From: Achromobacter sp. RTa
Lineage (GTDB): Bacteria; Pseudomonadota; Gammaproteobacteria; Burkholderiales; Burkholderiaceae_B
Direction of reading: 5' to 3'
DNA: 64,000 nucleotides
Assembly: GCF_000757485.1 (NCBI RefSeq)
Contig: NZ_JPYO01000001.1
Location: 152,645-216,644, forward strand
Below, one piece after another: positions 20,472-29,874 of the stretch; position 1 is the first letter of the stretch; each line of letters begins with the position of its first letter. The notes beneath the pieces were generated by a model. It was not told the DNA's origin. It ran no database searches and saw only the letters and a list, made by a program, of their open reading frames with translations. The position numbers and the translations under genes are program-made.

Positions 20472-22079
20472 CTACATGCGGAACACGCCGAACTTGGTGT
20501 CTTCGATGGGCGCGTTCAGCGCGGCCGACAAGGCCAGGCCCAGCACGCGGCGCGTATCGGACGGGGCGATGATGCCGTCGTCCCACAGGCGCGCGGTGGC
20601 GTAATAGGGATGCCCTTCGTGTTCGTACTGTTCGCGGATGGGAGCCTTGAAGGCGGCCTCTTCCTCCGCCGACCATTGGCCGCCGCGGGCTTCGATGCCA
20701 TCGCGCTTCACGGTGGCCAGCACGCTGGCCGCCTGCTCGCCGCCCATGACCGAGATGCGGGCGTTGGGCCACATGAACAGCATGCGGGGCGAATAGGCGC
20801 GGCCGCACATGCCGTAGTTGCCGGCGCCGAACGAGCCGCCGATGAGCACGGTGAACTTGGGCACGTTGGCGGTGGCCACGGCCGTCACCATCTTGGCGCC
20901 ATGGCGGGCGATGCCTTCGTTTTCGTACTTGCGGCCCACCATGAAGCCCGTGATGTTCTGCAGGAAGACCAACGGGATCTTGCGCTGCGCGCACAGTTCG
21001 ATGAAGTGCGCGCCCTTCTGCGCGGACTCCGAGAACAGGATGCCGTTATTGGCGACGATGCCCACCGGCATGCCGTGGATGTGGGCGAAACCGGTAACCA
21101 GCGTGGGTCCGAAGCGCGCCTTGAACTCGTCGAATTCGGAACCGTCCACGATGCGCGCGATGACTTCGCGCACGTCGTACGGCTTGCGGGTGTCGGCGGG
21201 GATGATGCCGTTCAGTTCGGAGGGGTCGTAGCGCGGTTCGCGCACGGGCACGGTGGCCAGCGGCTGCGGTTTCTTGCGGTTCAAACGCGCGACCGCGTTG
21301 CGCGCCAGCTGCAGCGCGTGCATGTCGTTCGCCGCCAGGTGGTCGGCCACGCCCGACAGGCGCGTGTGCACGTCGCCGCCGCCCAGGTCCTCGGCGCTGA
21401 CTTCCTCGCCCGTGGCGGCCTTCACCAGCGGCGGGCCGCCCAGGAAGATGGTGCCCTGGTTCTTGACGATGATCGACTCGTCGCTCATGGCGGGCACGTA
21501 GGCGCCGCCGGCGGTGCAGGAACCCATCACCACCGCGATCTGCGAGATGCCCTGCGCGGACATCTGCGCCTGGTTGTAGAAGATACGGCCGAAGTGTTCG
21601 CGGTCGGGGAAGACTTCGTCCTGCTGCGGCAGGTTGGCGCCGCCTGAATCCACCAGGTAGACGCAGGGCAGGTGGTTCTGCGCGGCGATCTCCTGCGCGC
21701 GCAGGTGCTTTTTGACCGTCATCGGATAGTAGGTGCCGCCCTTGACCGTGGCGTCGTTGCAGACGATCACGCATTCCGTGCCCGCCACCCGCCCGATGCC
21801 GGTAATGACGCCGGCGCCCGGCGCTTCGCCGCCGTACATGCCATGGGCCGCCATCGGCGACAGTTCCAGGAACGGGGTGCCCGGGTCGATCAGGTTCTCG
21901 ACGCGGTCGCGCGGCAGGAGCTTGCCGCGCGCCACGTGCTTGGCGCGCGCGGCCTCGCTGCCGCCCAGCGCGGTGTGCGCCAGCTTCTCGTTCAGGTCGT
22001 CCAGCTGCGCCTGCATGGCGCGCGCATTGTCGGTGTAGTCCTGCGACCGCGTATTGATGCGGGATTCAATGATGGGCAT
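20472..22079 (-). CDS. liuB: Methylcrotonyl-CoA carboxylase beta subunit (carboxyltransferase)
   Basis: A 535-aa carboxyltransferase that adds CO2 from biotin to 3-methylcrotonyl-CoA. The N-terminal half has [34 protein letters not shown] and [20 protein letters not shown]. The C-terminal half has [42 protein letters not shown] residues, ending [17 protein letters not shown] as in known LiuB/MCCB. The ATG at 22079 gives the standard length. It follows the thiolase gene after a 305-nt repeat-bearing gap, so it may have its own promoter. Confidence 0.95.
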   Translation of the reverse strand: MPIIESRINTRSQDYTDNARAMQAQLDDLNEKLAHTALGGSEAARAKHVARGKLLPRDRVENLIDPGTPFLELSPMAAHGMYGGEAPGAGVITGIGRVAGTECVIVCNDATVKGGTYYPMTVKKHLRAQEIAAQNHLPCVYLVDSGGANLPQQDEVFPDREHFGRIFYNQAQMSAQGISQIAVVMGSCTAGGAYVPAMSDESIIVKNQGTIFLGGPPLVKAATGEEVSAEDLGGGDVHTRLSGVADHLAANDMHALQLARNAVARLNRKKPQPLATVPVREPRYDPSELNGIIPADTRKPYDVREVIARIVDGSEFDEFKARFGPTLVTGFAHIHGMPVGIVANNGILFSESAQKGAHFIELCAQRKIPLVFLQNITGFMVGRKYENEGIARHGAKMVTAVATANVPKFTVLIGGSFGAGNYGMCGRAYSPRMLFMWPNARISVMGGEQAASVLATVKRDGIEARGGQWSAEEEAAFKAPIREQYEHEGHPYYATARLWDDGIIAPSDTRRVLGLALSAALNAPIEDTKFGVFRM

Positions 22080-22118
22080 GGGGTTCCACCCGTCCTGCTT
22101 GTTGGGAATTTGGGGGGG

Positions 22119-22185
22119 TAGGATGGGTGGAGCGCGAGAGATCAGCGGCAAGAACGCCGCCGCCTCAACGCGCGCAACCCATCGA
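22119..22185 (+). repeat. Dispersed palindromic repeat, copy A (about 67 bp)
   Basis: Starts GTAGGATGGGTGGAGCGCGA and ends CGCGCGCAACCCATC. Its own ends are inverted (GATGGGT/ACCCATC), so it can fold into a hairpin. The same element occurs in reverse orientation at 22292-22358. It resembles the widespread GTAGGATGGGT...AACCCATC palindromic elements of proteobacterial intergenic regions; that link is from memory. Confidence 0.75.
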
Positions 22186-22291
22186 ACTGACGTTGTGTTG
22201 GGGCTGAAGATCAAAAAGAACCGCGGTGCTGCATGACGGTTGTGGGGCCCATCCCTTTCTGGCTGAGGCCGCTTGGGGATTTGATCCGGCC

Positions 22292-22358
22292 TGATGGGTT
22301 GCGCGCGTTGAGACGTTTGGGCTTTTGCCATTGGCCTCTCGCGCTTCACCCATCCTAC
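22292..22358 (-). repeat. Dispersed palindromic repeat, copy B (inverted)
   Basis: Reverse complement of the copy A layout: on the plus strand it starts GATGGGTTGCGCGCGTTGAG and ends CTTCACCCATCCTAC. The outer about 23 bp at each end are nearly identical between copies and the middles differ. The pair flanks 106 bp of non-coding DNA between the thiolase gene and liuB. Confidence 0.75.
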
Positions 22359-22379
22359 GGCGGGGCTTTTGGCCCCGCC
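22359..22379. terminator. Hairpin directly after the thiolase gene
   Basis: Stem GGCGGGGC (22359-22366) with GCCCCGCC (22372-22379), loop of five, located 5 nt past the thiolase stop on the minus strand. It lacks a clear T-tract, so termination may be partial, letting transcription reach liuB. Confidence 0.45.
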
Positions 22380-22384
22380 ATTCC

Positions 22385-23566
22385 TCACACCATTTCGATC
22401 GCCATCGCCACGGCTTCGCCGCCGCCGATGCACAGCGTGGCCACGCCGCGCTTGCCGCCGGTCTTGCGCAGCGCGCCGACCAGCGTGGCCATCAGGCGGG
22501 CGCCGGATGCGCCGATCGGGTGGCCCAGGGCGGTGGCGCCGCCATGCACGTTGACCTTTTCATGCGGAAGCTTGAAGTCGGCCATGGCGGCCATGGTGAC
22601 CACCGCGAAGGCTTCGTTGATTTCGTACAGGTCCACGTCCTCGGCCTTCCAGCCGGTCTTGGCGAACAGATTCTTCAGCGCGCCCACGGGGGCGGTGGTG
22701 AACCAGTTCGGCTCTTGCGAGTGCTGGCTGTGGGCCACGATGCGGGCCAGCGGCTTCACGCCCAGCTTCTCGGCCGTGGAGGCGCGCATCAGCACCATGG
22801 CGGCGGCGCCGTCGGAAATCGAGGACGAGTTGGCGGCGGTGACAGTGCCGTCCTTCTTGAACGCGGGCTTGAGCGTGGGGATCTTCTCCGGCATGGCCTT
22901 GGTAGGGGCTTCGTCGGTGTCGATCACGGTGTCGCCCTTGCGGCCGGCGACCGTCACGGGGGCGATTTCCCACTTGAAGCTGCCGTCTTCCGAGGCGGCG
23001 CGGGCGCGGCGCAGCGATTCCAGCGAGAAGGCGTCCTGCTGTTCGCGGGTGAAGGAATACTTGGAGGCGCAGTCCTCGGCGAACACGCCCATGGCCTTGC
23101 CCTTATCGTAGGCGTCTTCCAGGCCATCCAGGGCCATGTGGTCGTACACGGTGTTGTGGCCGTAGCGGTAGCCCTGGCGGCCCTTGAGCAGCAGGTACGG
23201 CGCGTTGCTCATGCTTTCCTGGCCGCCGGCGACGACGACGTTGGCGGTGCCCGCGGCCAGCAGGTCATGGCCGAACATGGCGGCCTTCAGGCCCGATCCG
23301 CACACCTTGTGGATGGTGGTGCACGACACGCCCAGCGGCAGGCCCGCGCCCAGCGCGGCCTGGCGCGCCGGGGCCTGGCCCTGACCGGCTTGCAGCACGT
23401 TGCCCATGATGACTTCTTCGACCAGCTCGGGCTTGATGCCCGCGCGTTCGACGGCGGCCTTGATGGCGACCGAACCCAGTTCGTGCGCGGCCAGGCCGGA
23501 CAAGGCGCCCAGCATGCCGCCCATGGGCGTGCGGGCGACGGAAACGATGACGATGGGATCTGACAT
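22385..23566 (-). CDS. Acetyl-CoA C-acetyltransferase (thiolase II)
   Basis: Condenses or cleaves acetoacetyl-CoA/acetyl-CoA; in this setting it would finish leucine breakdown, where acetoacetate is formed. The 393-aa protein has the acyl-accepting Cys in [31 protein letters not shown] with the second domain, [21 protein letters not shown] (catalytic His) and [18 protein letters not shown] (second Cys). AGGAG precedes the ATG. It lies 33 nt after aceK on the same strand. Confidence 0.95.
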   Translation of the reverse strand: MSDPIVIVSVARTPMGGMLGALSGLAAHELGSVAIKAAVERAGIKPELVEEVIMGNVLQAGQGQAPARQAALGAGLPLGVSCTTIHKVCGSGLKAAMFGHDLLAAGTANVVVAGGQESMSNAPYLLLKGRQGYRYGHNTVYDHMALDGLEDAYDKGKAMGVFAEDCASKYSFTREQQDAFSLESLRRARAASEDGSFKWEIAPVTVAGRKGDTVIDTDEAPTKAMPEKIPTLKPAFKKDGTVTAANSSSISDGAAAMVLMRASTAEKLGVKPLARIVAHSQHSQEPNWFTTAPVGALKNLFAKTGWKAEDVDLYEINEAFAVVTMAAMADFKLPHEKVNVHGGATALGHPIGASGARLMATLVGALRKTGGKRGVATLCIGGGEAVAMAIEMV

Positions 23567-23599
23567 GACTAGCTCCTGTGAGGGTCGGGACAGCTCGGG

Positions 23600-25507
23600 T
23601 TACGAGGCCGCGTCGGTGCCCGGCGGGCGTTCGGGACGCAGGCGTCTGTCCGTATCGTAAGGGAAAAATTCTTCAATCCGGCCTTGCGCCACATGCGTCC
23701 GGCAGGCCTGCCACCATTCGGGTTCCAGCAGGTCTGAATGGTGACGCATGAAGGCGCCGCGCACGCGCGCGTCGCCCAGCAGGAAACGGCCGAATTCTTC
23801 CGGAAACACGTCATTCGGGCCGATGGCGTACCAGGGTTCCGACGCCATTTCCGCTTCCTCGTTGGGGGCGGGCGGAATGCGCCGGAAATTCATTTCGGTC
23901 ATGCGCTGGATTTCGTCGTAGTCGTAGAAAACGACCCGTCCCAGCCGCGTGACGCCGAAGTTCTTGTAAAGCATGTCGCCGGGGAAGATATTGGCCGCGG
24001 CCAATTGGCGGATGGCGTCGCCGTATTCGCGCACGGCCGGGTCCAGCAGCGCGTCGGACGCCTGTTGCAGATACAGGTTGAGCGGGGTCATCCGCCGTTC
24101 GATGTAGACGTGACGGATGAGCACCGTGTCGCCGGTGACCTCGATCAGGCTCGGCACCAGCCGTTGCAGTTCGTCGAGCAGGGCCGGCGCGAAGCGGCTG
24201 CGCGGCAGCGCCACCTGGGAATACTCCCAGGTGTCGGCCATGCGCCCCACACGGTCGTGCAGCTTCACCATCTGGTACTTGCGCCGCACGGTGGCGTGGT
24301 CCATGCCGTCTTTGTCGATATGGTCCTTGATCAGCTTGAAGACGTAGGGATACGACGGCAGCGTGAACACGCACATCACCATCCCCTTGATGCCGGGCGC
24401 GATGTCGAACGCGTCGCGCGAATGGGCCAGGTGGTGCAGGAAATCCCGGTAGAACAGCGTCTTGCCCTGCTTCTGCAGGCCGATCATGGTGTAGAGCTCG
24501 GCCTTGGGCTTGCGCGGCAGCAGGCTGGACAGGAAGTTCACCACCGCCGCCGGCGTTTCCATGTCGACCAGGAAGTAGGCGCGGGTGAAGCTGAACAGGG
24601 TGCTCAGGTCGTCGGCGCCCAGCAGCAGCGCGTCCAGCCGGACCTGGCCCGCGGGATTGCGCGTGAGCGCCACGGTGAACGGATACACCGTGGACTGATT
24701 GATCAGGCGCCCGACGATGTAGGCGCCCTTGTTGCGGAAGAACAGCGAGCCCAGCGCATGGATTTGGCAATCGCTGGCGATGCGCCGGCCCACGTGGCGC
24801 GGAAGCTGGGCCCGCAGCTGTTTGACGGCCGCGCGCGCCAGCAGGCGGGTGTCGCGTGGCAGGTCTTCGAAGGGCAGCGCCAGGCCGAAATCCGCCACCA
24901 TGCGGATCAGGCTTTTCTGCAGGCCCTCGGCCACCGGGTAGTACACCCGGTACGAGGGCTTGTGGCTGTCCAGGTATTCGGTGGCCACCGCGGGCCGCAC
25001 GAACAGGAAATCGTTGTGGAAGTAATCGCGGTGCAGGATGCGGCAGGACACCGAATTGAAGAAGGTCTCGGCGCATTCGGGCTGGCGGTGCTCGCCCAGC
25101 AGGCCCACGTATTCCTGCTTCACTTGCTGCCAGAACGCGGTTTGCGCCTCGTCCAGCGGCGCGGGGCCGCCGGCGCCGTTGGCGCCGTTCGCGCCCGCCC
25201 CATTTGCATCGGCTCCGTTCGCCCCAGGCGGGGTCGGCGCCGAGCCCGGGCGGCCGCGCAGCGCGCCTTCCAGTTGCGAGGCGCATTCGCGCACCCGCAT
25301 GTCGTAGTACTCGATGCGCTCGCGCGACAGGTGCTGGATGCCGTGCCAGTCCCCGGATTCGAACAGCGCCTTGGCGCGCTGCGCGCTGTAGCGGAACAGC
25401 GCGTAGTGGCGGTCGAAGCCGGCCAGGATGAGCTGCGCCACGTCCAGCGGCGAGGGCCCCGGGGCGGGGGCCTGCTCGATGTGCTGGACGTCGGACATGC
25501 GGATCAT
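23600..25507 (-). CDS. aceK: Isocitrate dehydrogenase kinase/phosphatase
   Basis: Phosphorylates and dephosphorylates isocitrate dehydrogenase to steer carbon into the glyoxylate shunt. The 635-aa protein has AceK hallmarks: FFNSVSCRILHRDYFHNDFLFVRP, YPFTVALTRNPAGQVRLDALLLG, MIGLQKQGKTLFYRDFLHHL, GIKGMVMCVFTLPSYPYVFKLIKD and FGVTRLGRVVFYDYDEI...FFPYDTDRRLRPERPP. It is longer than E. coli AceK (578 aa), partly due to a Gly/Ala/Asn/Pro-rich insert at about residues 85-117. Unusually it sits between liuA (19 nt) and the thiolase gene, not beside aceA/aceB. A second in-frame ATG lies three codons in. Confidence 0.96.
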   Translation of the reverse strand: MIRMSDVQHIEQAPAPGPSPLDVAQLILAGFDRHYALFRYSAQRAKALFESGDWHGIQHLSRERIEYYDMRVRECASQLEGALRGRPGSAPTPPGANGADANGAGANGANGAGGPAPLDEAQTAFWQQVKQEYVGLLGEHRQPECAETFFNSVSCRILHRDYFHNDFLFVRPAVATEYLDSHKPSYRVYYPVAEGLQKSLIRMVADFGLALPFEDLPRDTRLLARAAVKQLRAQLPRHVGRRIASDCQIHALGSLFFRNKGAYIVGRLINQSTVYPFTVALTRNPAGQVRLDALLLGADDLSTLFSFTRAYFLVDMETPAAVVNFLSSLLPRKPKAELYTMIGLQKQGKTLFYRDFLHHLAHSRDAFDIAPGIKGMVMCVFTLPSYPYVFKLIKDHIDKDGMDHATVRRKYQMVKLHDRVGRMADTWEYSQVALPRSRFAPALLDELQRLVPSLIEVTGDTVLIRHVYIERRMTPLNLYLQQASDALLDPAVREYGDAIRQLAAANIFPGDMLYKNFGVTRLGRVVFYDYDEIQRMTEMNFRRIPPAPNEEAEMASEPWYAIGPNDVFPEEFGRFLLGDARVRGAFMRHHSDLLEPEWWQACRTHVAQGRIEEFFPYDTDRRLRPERPPGTDAAS

Positions 25508-25526
25508 GGCGGGGCTCGGCCTGGGG

Positions 25527-26705
25527 TCAGGCGGTTTCGTTGAACAGCTCGCGGCCGATCAGCATGCGGCGGATTTCGCTGGTGCCGGCGCCGATCTCGT
25601 ACAGCTTGGCGTCGCGCCACAGGCGGCCCACCGGGTATTCGTTGATGTAGCCGTTGCCGCCCAGGATCTGCACGCCTTCGCCCGCCATCCAGGTGGCCTT
25701 CTCGGCCGTGTACAGGATCAGCGCGGCGCAGTCCTTGCGGACCTGGCGCACGTGTTCCGTGCCCAGTTTGTCCAGGTTCTTGCCCACCTGGTAGCAGAAG
25801 GCGCGGCTGGCCTGCAGCGTGGTGTACAGGTCGGCGACCTTGCCCTGGATCAGCTGGAATTCGCCGATGGCCTGGCCGAACTGCTTGCGGTCGTGGATGT
25901 AGGGCACCACCACGTCCATCACGGCCTGCATGATGCCCAGGGGGCCGCCGGACAGCACGGCGCGTTCATAGTCCAGGCCGCTCATCAGCACCTTGACGCC
26001 GCCATTGACCTGGCCCAGCACGTTTTCTTCGGGGATCTCGCAATCCTGGAACACCAGCTCGCCGGTGTGGCTGCCGCGCATGCCCAGCTTGTCGAGCTTC
26101 TGCGCGATGGAAAAGCCCTTGAAGCCCTTTTCCACCAGGAAGGCGGTGATGCCGCGCTGGCGCGCTTCGGGATCCGTCTTGGCGTAGACCACGAGCGTGT
26201 CCGCGTCGGGGCCGTTGGTGATCCACATCTTGGTGCCGTTGAGCACGTAGCGGTCGCCTTTCTTGTCGGCGCGCAGCTTCATGCTGACCACGTCGGAACC
26301 CGCGCCCGGCTCGCTCATGGCCAGGGCGCCGATATGCTCGCCGGAAATCAGCTTGGGCAGGTACTTGGCTTTCTGGGCCGCCGTGCCGTTGCGGTTGATC
26401 TGGTTCACGCACAGGTTGGAGTGGGCGCCGTAGGACAGGCCCACCGACGCGCTGGCGCGCGAGATTTCCTCCATTACCACCATATGGGCCAGATAGCCCA
26501 GGTTGGCGCCGCCATATTCCTCGTCGGCCGTCATGCCCAGCACGCCGAGTTCGCCGAATTTGCGCCAGAGATCCATGGGGAATTGGTCGCTGCGGTCGAC
26601 TTCGGCCGCGCGTGGCGCGATCTCGGCCTGCGCGAAATTGCGCACGGCGTCGCGCAGCATGTCCAGGTCTTCGCCCAAGTCGAAGTTCAGGCCGGGAAGA
26701 TTCAT
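25527..26705 (-). CDS. liuA: Isovaleryl-CoA dehydrogenase
   Basis: FAD enzyme of 392 aa that oxidises isovaleryl-CoA to 3-methylcrotonyl-CoA and passes electrons to ETF. It has the acyl-CoA dehydrogenase signatures [21 protein letters not shown] and [42 protein letters not shown]. The likely catalytic Glu lies in [20 protein letters not shown], in the position typical of IVD. First gene of the liu operon; a perfect 20-bp LiuR-type palindrome is centred 132 nt upstream. Confidence 0.95.
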   Translation of the reverse strand: MNLPGLNFDLGEDLDMLRDAVRNFAQAEIAPRAAEVDRSDQFPMDLWRKFGELGVLGMTADEEYGGANLGYLAHMVVMEEISRASASVGLSYGAHSNLCVNQINRNGTAAQKAKYLPKLISGEHIGALAMSEPGAGSDVVSMKLRADKKGDRYVLNGTKMWITNGPDADTLVVYAKTDPEARQRGITAFLVEKGFKGFSIAQKLDKLGMRGSHTGELVFQDCEIPEENVLGQVNGGVKVLMSGLDYERAVLSGGPLGIMQAVMDVVVPYIHDRKQFGQAIGEFQLIQGKVADLYTTLQASRAFCYQVGKNLDKLGTEHVRQVRKDCAALILYTAEKATWMAGEGVQILGGNGYINEYPVGRLWRDAKLYEIGAGTSEIRRMLIGRELFNETA

Positions 26706-26827
26706 CGATGTCTCCGTGATAGTGGGTACTTACATTCTTATGGATGCCCGTGCTCCGCGCCACGCCGCCTCAGGTGGGCCCATGATGCGCCGATCCGCCA
26801 TCGCCGCGCAATGATGCACTGCAAATA

Positions 26828-26847
26828 TTACGTTTACGTAAACGTAA
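26828..26847. promoter_or_regulatory. LiuR operator before liuA
   Basis: TTACGTTTACGTAAACGTAA is a perfect 20-bp palindrome in the 247-nt region between liuA and the divergent amidohydrolase gene. Its core GTTTACGTAAAC recurs exactly before liuR/the MBL gene (30269-30280). LiuR (MerR family) sites of proteobacteria have this kind of core; the pairing is inferred. Confidence 0.8.
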
Positions 26848-26952
26848 ATTGGAGTCGGGTTATCCCTAGGGGAAACGTGATTTCTCGCGGAGGGCCGATG
26901 AGTAATATTCGAATCTGTCCCTGAAATCCTGTACCACCGCGACGGAGTTGCC

Positions 26953-28131
26953 GTGCTCGAACTATCCAATCTAGACGAAATCGTGGCGCTGCGGCGCGAT
27001 ATCCACATGCATCCCGAGCTCTGCTACGAAGAGCACCGCACGGCCAAGGTCGTGGCGGACACGCTGCGCGGCTGGGGCATCGAGACGCACACCGGCATCG
27101 CCAAGACGGGCGTGGTCGGCGTGATCAAGCGGGGCACGTCCGGCCGCGCCATCATGCTGCGCGCCGACATGGACGCGCTGCCCATGCAGGAGGAAAATCA
27201 GTTCGAGCACCGTTCGCGCCATGACGGCAAGATGCACGGCTGCGGCCATGACGGCCACACGGCCATGCTGCTGGCCGCGGCCCGGCACCTGCAGACGGCG
27301 GGCGGCTTCGACGGCACGGTGTACCTGTGCTTCCAGCCGGCCGAGGAAGGCGGCGCGGGCGGCCGCGCCATGATCCAGGACGGCCTGTTCGCGCGCTTCC
27401 CGTGCGAAGCCGTGTTCGGCATGCACAACTGGCCTGGTTTGCCCGCCGGTTCGTTCGGCGTGTGCGCGGGCCCGATGATGGCGGCGGCCAACGGTTTCAA
27501 GATCACGGTCAAGGGCAAGGGCGGCCATGCCGCGGCGCCGCAGGATTGCAATGACCCGGTGCCGGCGCTGTTCGCCATCGGCCAGTCGCTGCAGACCATC
27601 CTGACGCGCAGCAAACGCCCGCTGGACGCCGCCGTGCTATCCATCACGCAAGTGCAGGCCGGCGGCAGCGTGATCAACGTCATTCCGAATACCGCCTGGC
27701 TGGGCGGCTCGGTGCGTGCCTATAGCACCGCGGTGGTGGACCTGATCGAGCGCCGCATGAACGAAATCGCCGGCAGCATCGCGGCCGCGCACGGCTGCGA
27801 GGCGGAGGTGTTCTTCGAACGCCGCTACCCGGCGCTGGTCAACACCGTGGCCGAGACCGGGTTCTGCATGGAAGTCATGCGCGAGGTCGTGGGCGAAGAC
27901 CGCGCGCTGACGATCGAACCGGCCATGGCCTCGGAGGACTTCGCGTTCCTGCTGCAAGAAAAGCCCGGCTGCTATGTGTTCCTGGGCAATGGCGACGGCG
28001 AGCACCGCATGGCGGGCCACGGCCTGGGCCCTTGCATGCTGCATAACGCCAGCTACGACTTCAATGATGCCCTGATTCCGGCGGGCGCATCGTATTGGGT
28101 GCGCCTGGCGCAACGCTACCTGGCGGCCTGA
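26953..28131 (+). CDS. M20 amidohydrolase (hippurate hydrolase/IAA-amino acid hydrolase type)
   Basis: Hydrolyses an N-acyl amino acid or related amide. The 392-aa protein uses a GTG start at 26953 after GGAG. M20D metal-site motifs: RRDIHMHPELCYEEHRT, MLRADMDALPM, KMHGCGHDGHTAMLLAAARHL, FQPAEEGGAGGRAMIQDG, and MHNWPGLPAGSF. The dimerisation domain is in the middle (GHAAAPQDCNDPVPA). It is followed after 57 nt by a Bug receptor gene, a common pairing of uptake receptor and hydrolase. It is divergent from liuA and shares the intergenic LiuR site, though regulation by LiuR is uncertain. Confidence 0.93.
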   Translation: MLELSNLDEIVALRRDIHMHPELCYEEHRTAKVVADTLRGWGIETHTGIAKTGVVGVIKRGTSGRAIMLRADMDALPMQEENQFEHRSRHDGKMHGCGHDGHTAMLLAAARHLQTAGGFDGTVYLCFQPAEEGGAGGRAMIQDGLFARFPCEAVFGMHNWPGLPAGSFGVCAGPMMAAANGFKITVKGKGGHAAAPQDCNDPVPALFAIGQSLQTILTRSKRPLDAAVLSITQVQAGGSVINVIPNTAWLGGSVRAYSTAVVDLIERRMNEIAGSIAAAHGCEAEVFFERRYPALVNTVAETGFCMEVMREVVGEDRALTIEPAMASEDFAFLLQEKPGCYVFLGNGDGEHRMAGHGLGPCMLHNASYDFNDALIPAGASYWVRLAQRYLAA

Positions 28132-28188
28132 GCGCCGCGCCAGCCCCGCTTTATCCAACGCAGTGCTACGCAACATCACTAGGACAAT

Positions 28189-29160
28189 ATGAAAAAGAAG
28201 ACTTTGCTGATCGGGGCCGCGGGGGCGGCCCTGGCGATCATGGCGGGCGGCGCGATGGCGCAAGCCTGGCCGGCCAAGCCCATCACGCTGGTCGTGCCCT
28301 ACACCGCCGGCGGCAGCGCCGATGCGATCGGCCGCCGCCTGGGCGACGTGCTGCGCAAAGAGGCCAATGCGACGGTCATCGTCGAGAACAAGCCGGGCGC
28401 GGGCGCGTCCGTCGGCACCGACTACGTGGCGCGCGCGCAGCCGGACGGCACGACGTTGCTGCTGGCGTCCACCAGTCCGCTGACGATCTTCCCGCACCTG
28501 GCCAAGACCAACTACGACCCGATGAAGGACCTGACGCCGGTGGCCAGCGTGGCCGTGGCGCCGGTCGCCATCGTGGCGACCAAGGCGCTGCCCGTGAAGG
28601 ACTTCGCGGGCCTCGTCGACTACGCCAAATCGCATCCAGAAGGCGTGCGCTACGGCACGCCGGGCCAGGGCACCGTGGCTCACATCGGCATGGCGGCGGT
28701 CACCGCGCAGACGGGCACCAAGATGCTGCACGTGCCCTACCGCGGCAACAGCCAGGCGCTGACCGACGGGCTGGGCGGCGTGGTGGAGCTGCTGGTGGTC
28801 AATAGCGATGTGGTGCTGCCGCACGTCGCCAACGGCGCGCTCAAGCCGCTGGCCGTGATGGCGCCCCAGCGCCTGGCCGCCTGGCCGGACGTGCCCACCA
28901 TGGCCGAGCTGAAGCTGCCGCAGGCGCAGTACTACTCGAACTTCGGCGTGTTCGCGCCAGCGAACCTGCCGCCCGCGGTGGCGCAGTCCTTGCAGGCCGC
29001 CCTGGCGAAGGCCGTGGCCAGCGCCGAGTTCCAGGACCTGCTGGCCAAGTCCTACCTGCAACCGGGCACCGCCGCCGGCGACGCCTTCGCCAAGCAGGTG
29101 CAGGCGGAATACGCAAGCAACGCCCGCCTCATCAAGGAAGGCAACATCAAGGCGGATTGA
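28189..29160 (+). CDS. Bug-type solute receptor, TTT family
   Basis: Periplasmic binding protein of 323 aa. Signal peptide MKKKTLLIGAAGAALAIMAG then GAMA, cleavage before QAWPAKP. Bug motifs: WPAKPITLVVPYTAGGSADAIGRRL, VIVENKPGAGASVGTDYVARAQPDG, GTVAHIGMAAVTAQTGTKMLHVPYRGNSQALTDGLGG, WPDVPTMAELKLPQ. It lies directly downstream of the M20 amidohydrolase gene, so the solute is probably that enzyme's substrate or product. The ribosome site is AGGACA. Confidence 0.93.
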   Translation: MKKKTLLIGAAGAALAIMAGGAMAQAWPAKPITLVVPYTAGGSADAIGRRLGDVLRKEANATVIVENKPGAGASVGTDYVARAQPDGTTLLLASTSPLTIFPHLAKTNYDPMKDLTPVASVAVAPVAIVATKALPVKDFAGLVDYAKSHPEGVRYGTPGQGTVAHIGMAAVTAQTGTKMLHVPYRGNSQALTDGLGGVVELLVVNSDVVLPHVANGALKPLAVMAPQRLAAWPDVPTMAELKLPQAQYYSNFGVFAPANLPPAVAQSLQAALAKAVASAEFQDLLAKSYLQPGTAAGDAFAKQVQAEYASNARLIKEGNIKAD

Positions 29161-29161
29161 A

Positions 29162-29318
29162 CTACGCCTTCCCGTCCGCGGCCGTTCCGGCGGCCTCCGG
29201 CGCCGCGCCCGCCACGGGCGCGTCCCGGCCCGCCTTGCGGCGCGGCCGGAACATCGTCAACGCCATCCCCGCCGTCACGACGAGCAGGCCCAGCACGATC
29301 GTCGCGCCCGTGCTCGAC
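29162..29318 (-). pseudogene. C-terminal fragment of an MFS-type transporter
   Basis: The minus frame ending at 29162 encodes TGATIVLGLLVVTAGMALTM then FRPRRKAGRDAPVAG, a transmembrane helix followed by a basic, Ala/Pro-rich tail exactly as at the end of many MFS permeases. Upstream of about residue TSST the frame runs into antisense of the TetR gene. It looks like the 3' end of a gene whose remainder was deleted. Right end approximate. Confidence 0.55.
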
Positions 29319-29843
29319 GTGTTCCGGCTGAAGGGCTGGCAGGCCGCCTCCATGGCGGACCTGGCCGAGGCCGCGGACGTCCAGCGCGGTTCGCTGTACC
29401 ACGCCTACGGCGGCAAGGAACCCCTATTCCTGCTGGCCTTCGGCATTTACGCAGACCGCTTCCTGGCCGAGACGCGCAAGGCGCTCGACGCGCCGGACGC
29501 CCGGACGGCATTGCTGCGTTTTTTCGAGGTGGCCATCGCCAACATGACCATCGGCCAGCCCTCGCGCGGCTGCCTCACGACCCGCACGGCCACGGCTCTG
29601 GATGCGGCGGGCCCCGAAATCCGCGGCCGCCTGGCCGGCTTGATCGGCGACCTGCGCCAGCTCGTCGGCGAGGCGCTGGCGGCGCCGTCCATGCGGGCGG
29701 CGCTGGTCCTGGGGCCTGCGGAAACGGCGGACCTGCTCATCACCTTTGCCCGGGGCCTGGCGGTCATGGAACGTATCGAGGGAGACGCGGGGCGGCTGCG
29801 CGCCATGGCGCAGGCGCTGACGCGGACGCTGGTCCGGTCCTAG
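29305..29843 (+). pseudogene. 5'-truncated TetR-family regulator
   Basis: From VLDVFRLKGWQAASMADLAE through VQRGSLYHAYGGKEPLFLLA this is a normal TetR helix-turn-helix, followed by a ligand domain with PSRGCLTTRTATALDAAGPEI. The residues normally found before the first helix are missing. The frame is open back to a TTG at 29157 but encodes unrelated Ala/Pro-rich sequence antisense to the MFS remnant. A GTG at 29311 could restart translation, but helix 1 would be cut. A decayed gene seems likeliest; a shortened functional protein is possible. Confidence 0.6.
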
Positions 29844-29874
29844 CCCGCGGGCAGCCGCGGAATGGCCGCGTTCT

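Noticed and set aside
25158..25255. Short tandem-like repeats suggesting a CRISPR or satellite
   Set aside because: They are in frame inside aceK and encode a Gly/Ala/Asn linker; units are too short and irregular for CRISPR.
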